Assembly (NCBI GenBank): GCA_009996675.1
Contig: JAACZQ010000018.1
Coordinates: 1 to 42,492, forward strand
Direction of reading: 5' to 3'
From: Chitinophagaceae bacterium
GTDB taxonomy: Bacteria; Bacteroidota; Bacteroidia; Chitinophagales; Chitinophagaceae
Length of the DNA stretch: 42,492 nucleotides
Made by a program: the position numbers and the translations under genes. The notes below the pieces were generated by a model. That model did no database searches. It saw only the letters and a program-made list of their open reading frames with translations, and was not told the origin of the DNA. Every line of letters starts with the position of its first letter. Position 1 is the stretch's first letter. Below, in pieces: positions 35,924 to 42,492 of the stretch.

Positions 35924-36535
35924 ATGATAAATAAAGTTACTACCACTCTTGTATTAATGATGCTGTTCCAGACCCTTGCCTGTACCCAGCAATTGCAGCC
36001 AGGCTGGCAACTCGATGTTCAAAAAAGCAAAGTTTTGTGGAATACCGGGAAGACGATGGGCGGTCACTACGGTTATTTCCTTTTTCAGTACGGTAATTTG
36101 GAGTTTTCAGCCAAAGGCGAACCTGTACGCGGAACCTTCTATATGGATATGAATAGCATCCGCACAACCGATAACCCCAACAAGGCAGAGGGCAAAAAGA
36201 AGGATGCAGAGTTAAGAGATAAAGATTTTTTTGCATCGGACCAGTATCCGATTGCGACCATGGTGGTAAAGAAAATCACCCGCATCGGTTCATCCACAGA
36301 TTATACGGTAGCGGGGGAGCTTACCATCAAAGGCATCACGCAGCCAATAGAATTCAGGGCTAGCATTGTCACCCAAGGCAAAACCAGCCATATTACTGCC
36401 AAAGTTGACATAGCGCGCCAGTTATGGAATATTCATTCAAAACCCAAAACGGGTTCCATTGATTTTTTGTCAGGCATCAAAGAAAAACTGGTGCCGGATA
36501 TTCATGTGACACTGGATATTTTCATGAAACAATAG
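35924..36535 (+). CDS. YceI-family lipoprotein
   Basis: This 203-residue protein has a lipoprotein signal with lipobox TLAC (Cys20) and a YceI lipocalin-like domain: WQLDVQKSKVLWNTGKTMGGHYGYFLFQYGNLEF, GTFYMDMNSIRTTD, LRDKDFFASDQYPIATMVVK and GELTIKGITQPIEF. YceI proteins bind isoprenoid or other lipid-like molecules in the periplasm. It is divergent from the membrane-bound regulator, which may control it. It lies inside the block bracketed by the att-like repeats. Confidence 0.88.
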   Translation: MINKVTTTLVLMMLFQTLACTQQLQPGWQLDVQKSKVLWNTGKTMGGHYGYFLFQYGNLEFSAKGEPVRGTFYMDMNSIRTTDNPNKAEGKKKDAELRDKDFFASDQYPIATMVVKKITRIGSSTDYTVAGELTIKGITQPIEFRASIVTQGKTSHITAKVDIARQLWNIHSKPKTGSIDFLSGIKEKLVPDIHVTLDIFMKQ

Positions 36536-36565
36536 AGTGTAAGCCGGTATGTTTCGCTGACGCAT

Positions 36566-36648
36566 AACTTTTGGAAAGTTCCAAAACTTTCCAAAAGTTT
36601 ACTGCGAGGCTTAGTCCTGACGCCGTTGTTGGTCGCCTGACCAACAAC
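36566..36648. repeat. Pair of strong intergenic hairpins
   Basis: The first hairpin has 13-bp perfect arms (36566-36578 and 36587-36599, AACTTTTGGAAAG/CTTTCCAAAAGTT) with an 8-base loop. The second has 10-bp arms (36625-36634 and 36639-36648, GTTGTTGGTC/GACCAACAAC) with a 4-base loop. Both are preceded within a few bases by a CTGACGC sequence. The first may end transcription of the YceI gene, although neither has a T run. Confidence 0.55.
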
Positions 36649-36664
36649 TTCACGATTGTAAACA

Positions 36665-36696
36665 ATAAAAAAGCGGAAGACTTTCATCTTCCGCTT
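36665..36696 (-). terminator. Intrinsic terminator of tRNA-Gln
   Basis: AAGCGGAAGA and TCTTCCGCTT (36671-36680 and 36687-36696) form a 10-bp stem with a 6-base loop. On the minus strand it is followed by TTTT and further T-rich sequence. It starts 3 bases after the mature tRNA end. Confidence 0.8.
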
Positions 36697-36698
36697 CG

Positions 36699-36769
36699 TT
36701 GCCCGACCTGGATTCGAACCAAGACAAACTGAACCAAAATCAGTTGTACTACCCTTATACTATCGGGCA
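36699..36769 (-). tRNA. tRNA-Gln (anticodon TTG)
   Basis: The 71-base cloverleaf has acceptor stem TGCCCGA/TCGGGCA, a D arm with GTAT...GTAC, an anticodon stem ACTGA/TCAGT with the loop TTTTGGT giving anticodon TTG, and a T arm CTTGG-TTCGAAT-CCAGG. CCA is not encoded. Its 3' end is duplicated at 34813-34827. Confidence 0.95.
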
Positions 36770-36798
36770 ATCCAAACGTTCATTAGCTGAACGGGGTG

Positions 36799-36830
36799 CA
36801 AAAATAAGGCAGAGAAACAATCAAGCCAAA
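36799..36830 (-). promoter_or_regulatory. Promoter of tRNA-Gln
   Basis: On the minus strand TTTG (36827-36830) and TATTTTTG (36799-36806) are separated by 20 bases, a full match to the Bacteroidota -33/-7 promoter pattern. It lies about 30 bases upstream of the mature tRNA. Confidence 0.7.
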
Positions 36831-36939
36831 TTTTTTGAAAAGGTATTTATTCTCCCGGCCTAATTTATAGCTAACTGGATTTCAGTATCTTGTAATCCCT
36901 AAATCCCCAAGGTGCGAACCCAACCCGTAAAACCCGTAT

Positions 36940-37617
36940 ATGTCCTATAAGCTTGTCCTGTTTGCCCTGTTCATAACCTGTTTATTCCTGATGGCATTCC
37001 GATCCGATCGTAAAAAGAAAATCCTGTTTTTCGGTGATTCCATTACCGAAGCGGCTGTTAAACCCGGGGGATATATACGGGTTATGGAAGATTTGTTGCG
37101 CCAGCAGGGGCGGGAAAACGATTTTGAGCTGCTCGGCTCCGGTATCAGCGGTAATAAGGTATACGACCTATACCTGCGGCTGGAAGAGGACCTGTTCAGC
37201 CAAAAGCCCGATCTGGTGGTGATTTACATCGGTGTGAACGATGTATGGCATAAAACCCTGCTGGGTACGGGCACAGACTACGACAAATTCGGCCGGTTTT
37301 ATACCGCCCTGGTCCGGAAAATCCAGGCATCCGGTGCTAAAGTGGTACTCTGCACGCCGGCGGTGATTGGTGAGAAACACGATGCATCCAATCCCCAGGA
37401 TGGCGATCTGAACCAGTACAGCAAGTGGATCCGTGGCTTTGCCGCCGAACAACACCTGCCCCTGGTGGACCTGCGCCAGCAATTCCTGGACTATAGCAAA
37501 CAAAACAATCCCAATAATAAAGAATCCGGCATCCTCACCACCGACCGCGTTCACCTCAACGAAGCAGGAAACCGATTGGTGGCGGAAGCCATGTGGAAGG
37601 TAATCAGTCAAAAGTGA
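36940..37617 (+). CDS. SGNH/GDSL-family esterase or hydrolase, membrane-anchored or secreted
   Basis: This 225-residue hydrolase has an N-terminal signal or anchor helix (LVLFALFITCLFLMAF) and the four SGNH blocks: FFGDSITEA with nucleophile Ser34, GSGISGNKVYD with the oxyanion Gly, IYIGVNDVWH with Asn, and TDRVHLNEAG with Asp202 and His205. It would cleave an ester, possibly on a polysaccharide or lipid, in the periplasm. The stop codon runs directly into a heptamer-type intergenic repeat before the next gene, 50 bases away in the same direction, so co-transcription is possible. Confidence 0.88.
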   Translation: MSYKLVLFALFITCLFLMAFRSDRKKKILFFGDSITEAAVKPGGYIRVMEDLLRQQGRENDFELLGSGISGNKVYDLYLRLEEDLFSQKPDLVVIYIGVNDVWHKTLLGTGTDYDKFGRFYTALVRKIQASGAKVVLCTPAVIGEKHDASNPQDGDLNQYSKWIRGFAAEQHLPLVDLRQQFLDYSKQNNPNNKESGILTTDRVHLNEAGNRLVAEAMWKVISQK

Positions 37618-37667
37618 AAAGGGACTATAACTTCCAACCCCAAACCAAAAACCAAAAACCCCAAACC
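37617..37667 (+). repeat. Heptamer-type intergenic repeat, copy A (short)
   Basis: From the stop codon of the SGNH gene the sequence runs GTGAAAAGGGACTATAAC, then TTCCAAC and runs of CCCCAAA and CCAAAAA units with a 7-base step. It lacks the TGAGTAG part seen in copies B and C. Confidence 0.6.
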
Positions 37668-38606
37668 ATGAAACTGCCTGCCTTGTTCGCTTTTTCCCTG
37701 GTGTTGCTTTTTTCCTGTTCCAACCAGCCGAAGCAATCGTTAAAACCCGGCGAAAATTACCTGGAAGTACCGGGCGGACGGATCTGGTACCGGGTGGCCG
37801 GACAGGGCGATCAGTTGCCCATTGTGATGTTACATGGCGGACCGGGGTTTACCAGTTATTATTTAACGCCATTGGTGGATTCACTCAGTAAAGACCGCCC
37901 CGTGATTGTATTTGATCAGCTGGGTTGCGGACGCTCTACACCCCTGACTGATACGAGTTATATGACCATGGAGAACCATATGGCGCAGCTATCTGCCTTA
38001 TTAAAACACCTGGGTGTGGGCAAATACATTTTATATGGTCATTCCTTTGGCACCATGCTGGCTACGGATTTTTACCTGCAGCATCCGGAAAATATTGAGC
38101 GAGTGGTGCTGGCCAGTCCCTGTATGCGCGCGCGCAGCTGGGAGCTGGACGCCGATACGCTGATGATGCAATTACCCGATACCACCCGCCAGGTATTATT
38201 GGGCATCCGTGATAAAAAACAACAGGATTCACTCCGGGTAGTGCGGGCACTGGATCTGTATTACGGCAGTTTTTATAACCGGGCCAAACCTTTGTCGCCC
38301 TATGTAGATACCAGCCTCCAAAAACAATCCCTTTCTGTGTATCGCTATATGTGGGGGATCGAAGAATTTGCCGCAACGGGCACCCTGAAAAATTATGACC
38401 GGCTGAAAGACCTGGGGAAATTTAAAGTTCCGGTACTTTTCACCGCAGGAACCTACGATGCAGCCCGGCCTGCAACGGTACGGTATTATGCCAGTCTCAC
38501 CCCCGGTGCACAGTTTGCCGAAATACCCGATGCCGGACATTCCACCATGACCGATAACCTGCCCGCCGACCTGTTGGTGTTGCGGAAATTCCTGGGGCAT
38601 AAGTGA
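37668..38606 (+). CDS. Alpha/beta hydrolase lipoprotein, proline iminopeptidase-like (S33)
   Basis: This 312-residue protein has a lipoprotein signal with lipobox LFSC (Cys17) and an alpha/beta-hydrolase fold of the S33 peptidase type: HGGPGF (residues 56-61, oxyanion loop), FDQLGCGRS, nucleophile Ser126 in YGHSFGTM, a helical cap, then the acidic residue in FTAGTYDAARP and the histidine in PDAGHSTM. S33 members of this sort release N-terminal proline or act on small esters. A periplasmic, membrane-anchored place is inferred. Start at ATG 37668; an upstream in-frame extension is made only of intergenic repeat. Confidence 0.87.
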   Translation: MKLPALFAFSLVLLFSCSNQPKQSLKPGENYLEVPGGRIWYRVAGQGDQLPIVMLHGGPGFTSYYLTPLVDSLSKDRPVIVFDQLGCGRSTPLTDTSYMTMENHMAQLSALLKHLGVGKYILYGHSFGTMLATDFYLQHPENIERVVLASPCMRARSWELDADTLMMQLPDTTRQVLLGIRDKKQQDSLRVVRALDLYYGSFYNRAKPLSPYVDTSLQKQSLSVYRYMWGIEEFAATGTLKNYDRLKDLGKFKVPVLFTAGTYDAARPATVRYYASLTPGAQFAEIPDAGHSTMTDNLPADLLVLRKFLGHK

Positions 38607-38703
38607 GTAGTCAGTAGTGAGTAGTGAGTAGGAAGTGAAGAGACTTTAACTTCCAACTTCTAACAAAACCCCAAACCCCAAACCAAAAACTAAAAACCAA
38701 AAA
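38604..38703 (+). repeat. Heptamer-type intergenic repeat, copy B
   Basis: The array starts in the stop codon of the hydrolase gene with TGAGTAG-type units, then GTGAAGAGACTTTAAC, then CTTCCAA-type units, and ends in AAACCCC/AAACCAA units just before the stop codon of convergent tyrS. No separate terminator is visible in this gap. Confidence 0.65.
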
Positions 38704-39990
38704 CTAATCCATCACTTTAACCAGATAGTAATTCTTCTTGCCTTTTTGCAATAAGAGGTATTTGTTTTGCAGGAGGTCTTCTGAGTGGAAACTGGTTTTA
38801 TCGGGACTGATTTTTTGTTTATTGAGACTGATGCCGCCGGCCTGCCACATTTTACGGGCTTCGCCTTTGCTGGGGAAAATGGCAGTATCGGCGAGCAGGC
38901 TAACCAGGTCGTAACCGGCGGCTATTTGTTCGCGGGTAATATTCACCGTGGGTACTCCTTCCATCACTTGCAGTAATTGCTCTTCATTCAGGCTTTGCAA
39001 TAATTCTGTGGTGGCATTGCCAAACAGGATTTCGGAGGCTTTAACGGCAAAATCATAATCTGAACGGCTGTGTACAAAACTGGTCAGTTCCTCAGCCAGT
39101 TTTTTCTGCAGAGCACGCTGATGGGGTGCTTCGTCGTGCGTTTGAATCAGGGCTTCAATTTCCGCAACGGGTAAGAGGGTGAATATTTTGATCCAGGTTT
39201 TGGCATCATCATCGCTGGCATTAAGCCAAAACTGGTAGAACTGGTAAGGGGAAGTTTTTTTAGGATCCAGCCATACATTGCCTTTTTCGGTCTTGCCAAA
39301 TTTACCGCCATCTGATTTTTTAATCAGGGGGCAGGTAAAAGCGAAAGCTTCGCCACCGGCTTTTCTGCGGATGAGTTCGGTACCGGTGGTGATATTGCCC
39401 CACTGGTCGCTTCCGCCCATTTGCAGTTTGCAATTTTTATTTTGGTAGAGCCAGTAAAAATCATAGCCCTGGATCAGCTGGTAGGTAAACTCGGTAAAAC
39501 TCATACCGGTTTCTCCTTCCAGTCGCTTTTTCACGCTGTCCTTGGCCATCATGTAGTTCACGGTAATATGTTTACCGGCATCTCGGATGAATTGCAGGAA
39601 GCTGATCTCTTTAAACCAGTCGTAGTTATTGAGCATTTCCGCCGCATTGGGTAATGCTGGGTTGAAGTCGAGGAATTTCTCCAGTTGTTTTTTCACACCG
39701 GCCTGGTTGAAGAGCAGGGTTTCTTCGCTTAACAGGTTTCTTTCTTCGCTTTTGCCCGTAGGGTCACCCACCATACCGGTGGCGCCGCCAACCAGGGCCA
39801 TGGGTTTATGACCGGCTTTCTGTAAGTGCACCAGTAATAATATGGGCACCAGGCTGCCGATATGCAGGCTGTCGGAAGTAGGATCAAAACCAATATAACC
39901 GGAAACCATTTCTTTCTGCAGTAACTCTTCTGTCCCCGGCATAATATCCTGGATCATACCTCTCCAGCGCAATTCTTCAATAAGCGTCAT
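38704..39990 (-). CDS. tyrS: Tyrosyl-tRNA synthetase
   Basis: This 428-residue class I synthetase charges tRNA-Tyr. The HIGH motif reads HIGS (residues 43-46) in [12 protein letters not shown], the KMSKS motif reads KFGKT (230-234), and the tyrosine site includes [14 protein letters not shown] and [11 protein letters not shown]-terminal S4 RNA-binding domain follows ([29 protein letters not shown]). Start at ATG 39990; a TTG seven codons upstream is less likely. The gene is convergent with the alpha/beta hydrolase and divergent from the RDD gene, with heptamer-type repeats in both gaps. Confidence 0.95.
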   Translation of the reverse strand: MTLIEELRWRGMIQDIMPGTEELLQKEMVSGYIGFDPTSDSLHIGSLVPILLLVHLQKAGHKPMALVGGATGMVGDPTGKSEERNLLSEETLLFNQAGVKKQLEKFLDFNPALPNAAEMLNNYDWFKEISFLQFIRDAGKHITVNYMMAKDSVKKRLEGETGMSFTEFTYQLIQGYDFYWLYQNKNCKLQMGGSDQWGNITTGTELIRRKAGGEAFAFTCPLIKKSDGGKFGKTEKGNVWLDPKKTSPYQFYQFWLNASDDDAKTWIKIFTLLPVAEIEALIQTHDEAPHQRALQKKLAEELTSFVHSRSDYDFAVKASEILFGNATTELLQSLNEEQLLQVMEGVPTVNITREQIAAGYDLVSLLADTAIFPSKGEARKMWQAGGISLNKQKISPDKTSFHSEDLLQNKYLLLQKGKKNYYLVKVMD

Positions 39991-40017
39991 AAACTCTGTT
40001 ATTTGCGGCAAAGATAA

Positions 40018-40165
40018 TGAGTAGTCGGCAGTGAGGAGTCATGTAGTGAGTAGTCAGTAGTGAGTAGTCAGTCGTGAATCGTGAGTGAAGGAGGCTTTAA
40101 CCTCCAACCTCCAACCTCCAACCTCCAACTTCCAACTTCAAACCCCAAACCAAAAACCATAAACC
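40018..40165 (+). repeat. Heptamer-type intergenic repeat, copy C (longest)
   Basis: Order of parts: TGAGTAG/TCAGTAG-like units (about 40018-40080), GTGAAGGAGGCTTTAAC, four to five CCTCCAA units shifting to CTTCCAA (40100-40138), then AAACCCC/AAACCAA units. Same part order and strand as copies A and B. GGAGG and CCTCC around CTTTAA can pair as a small hairpin. Confidence 0.65.
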
Positions 40166-40173
40166 ATTCCTCA

Positions 40174-40181
40174 TATCTTTG
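40174..40181 (+). promoter_or_regulatory. -7 element of the RDD gene
   Basis: TATCTTTG is a perfect TAnnTTTG match ending 4 bases before the ATG, so the transcript would start at or next to the start codon. A -33 element is not visible. Confidence 0.45.
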
Positions 40182-40185
40182 CCTC

Positions 40186-40566
40186 ATGCAAAGAGCCGGT
40201 GAAGGAACCCGTATCCTGAATTTTTTGATTGATACGCTTATCGTATTTCTGATTGCTTATGCCTGCTACAAATGGTATAATTTCTATGTACTGTATTGGG
40301 GATATCAGCCATACCAGTTTAGCTGGTTCTTTTTCGGGGGGCTTTTTGTGTATTATACCCTGATGGAATCCATTTTCCAACGCAGCCTGGCCAAATGGTT
40401 TACCTATACCAAAGTGGTGGGTCCGGGTGATAGCAGGGTTTCGCTTTGGCGGGTGCTGGTGCGCAGTGCGGCCAGGTTGACCATTATTGACCTTTTCTTC
40501 ATTCCTTTCCTGGGTAAACCCCTGCACGACTGGGCCAGCGGCACCGATGTAGTGACCGTAGAATAG
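40186..40566 (+). CDS. RDD-family small membrane protein
   Basis: This 126-residue protein matches the RDD family of small multi-pass membrane proteins: GEGTRILNFLIDTLIVFLIAYACY with the conserved Arg and Asp in helix 1, a second hydrophobic segment (WFFFGGLFVYYTLMESIF), the LAKWFTYTKVVGPGDSRVSLWRVLVRSAARL linker that is typical for the family, and a final helix with LFFIPFLGKP. Some RDD proteins act as ion transporters; for this one no substrate can be given. ATG 40186 is preferred because everything upstream is heptamer repeat. Confidence 0.82.
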   Translation: MQRAGEGTRILNFLIDTLIVFLIAYACYKWYNFYVLYWGYQPYQFSWFFFGGLFVYYTLMESIFQRSLAKWFTYTKVVGPGDSRVSLWRVLVRSAARLTIIDLFFIPFLGKPLHDWASGTDVVTVE

Positions 40567-40607
40567 CTTCTTCCCAAAAACGAAATCGCCCCCCTTGCCG
40601 AAACCTG

Positions 40608-40615
40608 TATTTTTG
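40608..40615 (+). promoter_or_regulatory. -7 element of hscA
   Basis: TATTTTTG matches TAnnTTTG, 26 bases before the ATG of the Hsp70 gene. A -33 TTTG at normal spacing is not seen. Confidence 0.4.
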
Positions 40616-40640
40616 CGGCTGATCTATTTATTATAGCAGT

Positions 40641-42492
40641 ATGGCAAAAATTGGCATCAATATCGCAACCGGCAGTTTACAACAGGCAGAAATGATCGTA
40701 GGTATCGATCTCGGTACTACCAATAGCCTGGTAGCCATTATACATCCCGAAAACCGGCAACCCATTGCGCTGAAGGAACATGATTCCAGCAGCCTGGTGC
40801 CCAGTATTGTACATTTCGACGCATTTGGCAATGCCGAAGTGGGGGAAACAGCCCGTCAGTGGCTGGAAAAAGACCCTGCCAATACCATTTTCAGCGCCAA
40901 AAGGCTGATGGGTAAAAGCTACAAGGATGTGGAAGACCATGCCGGGTTCTTTACGTATAAAGTCATCGATGAAGAGACCGACAGCCTGGTGAAAGTACAG
41001 GTGGGGGACCGTTTTTATTCCCCCATTGAACTGTCATCCTTCATCCTAAAAGAGCTCAAACAAAGGGCCGAGCATATCCTCAAAACCCCGGTTAGCAAGG
41101 CTGTGATTACCGTTCCGGCTTATTTTAATGACGCGCAGCGACAAGCCACCCGGGATGCGGGTAAACTGGCGGGACTGGATGTATTACGCATCATCAATGA
41201 GCCTACGGCAGCCAGTCTGGCTTACGGACTGGGCATTAACCCCACGGAAGAAAAGACCATTGCCGTATACGACCTGGGTGGTGGTACATTTGATATATCT
41301 ATCCTGCGCATCGCCAACGGCATTTTTGAAGTGCTGAGCACCCATGGCGATACCTACCTGGGTGGCGATGATTTTGACCGTGCCATCCTCCGGTACTGGA
41401 TGGAAACGGCAGGTATCAGTCCCGAAGAACTGGCGGCTAATAAAGAGCTTAACCAATCGCTCCGCCTCCGTGCCGAGGAAGCCAAAAAAATACTGAGCCG
41501 GGAGGAAACCTATCAATCCGAGTTGAATGGCGATCCCCTGAGCCTCACCAAAAAACAGTTTGAAACCCTGATCCAGCCCCTGATCGACCGGACCCTGGAA
41601 AGCTGTAAACAGGCTTTGGCTGATGCTGGTCTGAATACCAGTGCCATTGATACGGTAGTGATGGTAGGAGGGAGTACCCGCGTGCCCCTGGTGAAAAATG
41701 CCGTAAGTGCTTTCTTCGGTAAGCCCGTGAATGATTCGGTGAACCCCGATGAAGTGGTAGCCCTGGGAGCCGCTGTTCAGGCCGATATCCTGGCCGGTAA
41801 CAATGCCGATTTCCTGCTGCTGGACATCACCCCCCTGAGTCTGGGTATTGAAACCATGGGCGGATTGATGGATGTGCTGATCCCCCGCAATTCCAAGATA
41901 CCAACCCGGGTAGGTCGACAGTATACTACCCAGAAAGACGGACAGAGCGGTATGCGTATATCGGTCTTCCAGGGGGAACGTGATCTGGTAAAAGATAACC
42001 GGAAACTGGCTGAATTCAACCTCACCGGTATCCCGGGCATGCCTGCCGGTTTACCTAAAGTTGAAGTGAGTTTTTTAATTAACGCAGATGGTATATTAGT
42101 AGTGAAAGCCAGTGAGTTACGAAGTGGTGTGGAACAAAGTATTGAAGTGAAACCACAATATGGATTATCTGATGCCGAAGTGGAGCAGATGCTGATGGAC
42201 AGTATTACCCATGCCAAGGACGATATGCTTACCCGTGCCCTGGTTGAAGCCCGTACAGAAGGGGAGCAGATGCTGGAAGTAACAGAGAAGTTCATTGCCA
42301 AGAACCCCGGACTGATCAAGCCCGATGAAATGCTGGCCACCGCCAATGCCATGCAGGCCCTTCAACTGGCCCTCACGATGGAGGATAAGAACCTCATTCA
42401 TACCAAAATAGAAGCATTGAATGAGATCACCCGGCCATTTGCAGAAAGGGCCATGGATGCAGCCGTAGGTGGTGCTTTAAAGGGTAAAACAG
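40641..42492 (+). CDS. hscA: Hsp70-type chaperone HscA, 3' end cut by the window
   Basis: The visible 617 residues form a DnaK-fold chaperone that reaches the window edge without a stop codon. The N-terminus [32 protein letters not shown] has the extra ~17 residues before the ATPase domain that I associate with Bacteroidota HscA. ATPase marks include [26 protein letters not shown] and [13 protein letters not shown]. The substrate-binding domain starts at [17 protein letters not shown]. HscA assists transfer of Fe-S clusters from IscU with the co-chaperone HscB. The long DnaK acidic C-terminal tail is missing and the length suggests that only a few residues lie outside. DnaK itself is the alternative but fits less well. 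Confidence 0.87.
   Translation, partial: MAKIGINIATGSLQQAEMIVGIDLGTTNSLVAIIHPENRQPIALKEHDSSSLVPSIVHFDAFGNAEVGETARQWLEKDPANTIFSAKRLMGKSYKDVEDHAGFFTYKVIDEETDSLVKVQVGDRFYSPIELSSFILKELKQRAEHILKTPVSKAVITVPAYFNDAQRQATRDAGKLAGLDVLRIINEPTAASLAYGLGINPTEEKTIAVYDLGGGTFDISILRIANGIFEVLSTHGDTYLGGDDFDRAILRYWMETAGISPEELAANKELNQSLRLRAEEAKKILSREETYQSELNGDPLSLTKKQFETLIQPLIDRTLESCKQALADAGLNTSAIDTVVMVGGSTRVPLVKNAVSAFFGKPVNDSVNPDEVVALGAAVQADILAGNNADFLLLDITPLSLGIETMGGLMDVLIPRNSKIPTRVGRQYTTQKDGQSGMRISVFQGERDLVKDNRKLAEFNLTGIPGMPAGLPKVEVSFLINADGILVVKASELRSGVEQSIEVKPQYGLSDAEVEQMLMDSITHAKDDMLTRALVEARTEGEQMLEVTEKFIAKNPGLIKPDEMLATANAMQALQLALTMEDKNLIHTKIEALNEITRPFAERAMDAAVGGALKGKT

Noticed and set aside
37617..40165. Heptamer arrays as a CRISPR array
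   Set aside because: Units are 7 bases, without spacers of constant length, and no cas genes are present.

Overview
The window reads as a chromosomal segment of a Bacteroidota bacterium, most likely family Chitinophagaceae. The placement rests on protein families (short AMP nucleosidase, DUF1343/NamZ, DUF6265-like protein, membrane-anchored winged-helix regulator, HscA with the MAKI-type N-terminus), many lipoprotein signals, weak Shine-Dalgarno sequences, and several TAnnTTTG -7 promoter elements. The genus cannot be fixed from sequence alone. The segment is mostly ordinary chromosome, with an accessory-looking patch at about 34.4-36.7 kb.

Layout. 1-5.5 kb: cytochrome c maturation genes ccmC and a ccmD-like gene, glutamate dehydrogenase, a small PD-(D/E)XK protein, AMP nucleosidase, then tdk-ccmB on the minus strand and a small secreted protein. 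5.6-11.4 kb: a complete tripartite RND efflux operon (adaptor, pump, outer-membrane factor). 11.5-13.5 kb: a conserved unknown gene overlapping convergently with waaA (Kdo transferase). 13.5-17.9 kb: a tight four-gene nucleotide-sugar operon (DegT aminotransferase, Ugd, UDP-glucuronate decarboxylase, RfbD-like reductase) behind a TAnnTTTG promoter element. 18-18.9 kb: a GNAT acetyltransferase and a DUF1801 protein. 19-24.7 kb: a minus-strand heme/iron uptake operon (unknown small gene, TonB-dependent receptor, HmuT, HmuU, HmuV) with a Fur-box-like sequence over its promoter.

24.8-26.2 kb, divergent from the heme operon: a 454-residue protein whose N-terminus looks like the leader of eCIS/DUF4157-type effectors, followed by a domain with GESHG and GDEH motifs that recall the TIKI/TraB/ChaN/EreA superfamily. 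No contractile injection genes are visible. This is the most interesting gene here. 26.2-29 kb: a DUF6265-like protein, a secreted PHP phosphoesterase with a C-terminal zinc-knuckle-like module, and an NTF2-like lipoprotein, with a perfect 36-bp palindrome as shared terminator. 29-34.5 kb: a 740-bp non-coding stretch with repeated motifs, NamZ-type muramidase, and a tricorn protease with its whole catalytic tetrad.

34.4-36.8 kb: a MITE-like inverted-repeat element, then a 15-bp duplication of the tRNA-Gln 3' end that brackets a 1.9-kb block (membrane-bound regulator, YceI lipoprotein, two hairpins), ending at tRNA-Gln(TTG) itself. 36.9-42.5 kb: SGNH hydrolase, an alpha/beta-hydrolase lipoprotein, tyrS, an RDD membrane protein, and hscA running off the window end. 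Three intergenic gaps in this part carry a shared heptamer-based repeat array.

Functionally, the window combines envelope building and recycling (Kdo transfer, nucleotide sugars, NamZ), export and import across the envelope (RND pump, heme uptake), cytochrome c and Fe-S assembly (Ccm, HscA), and peptide degradation (tricorn, S33-type hydrolase).
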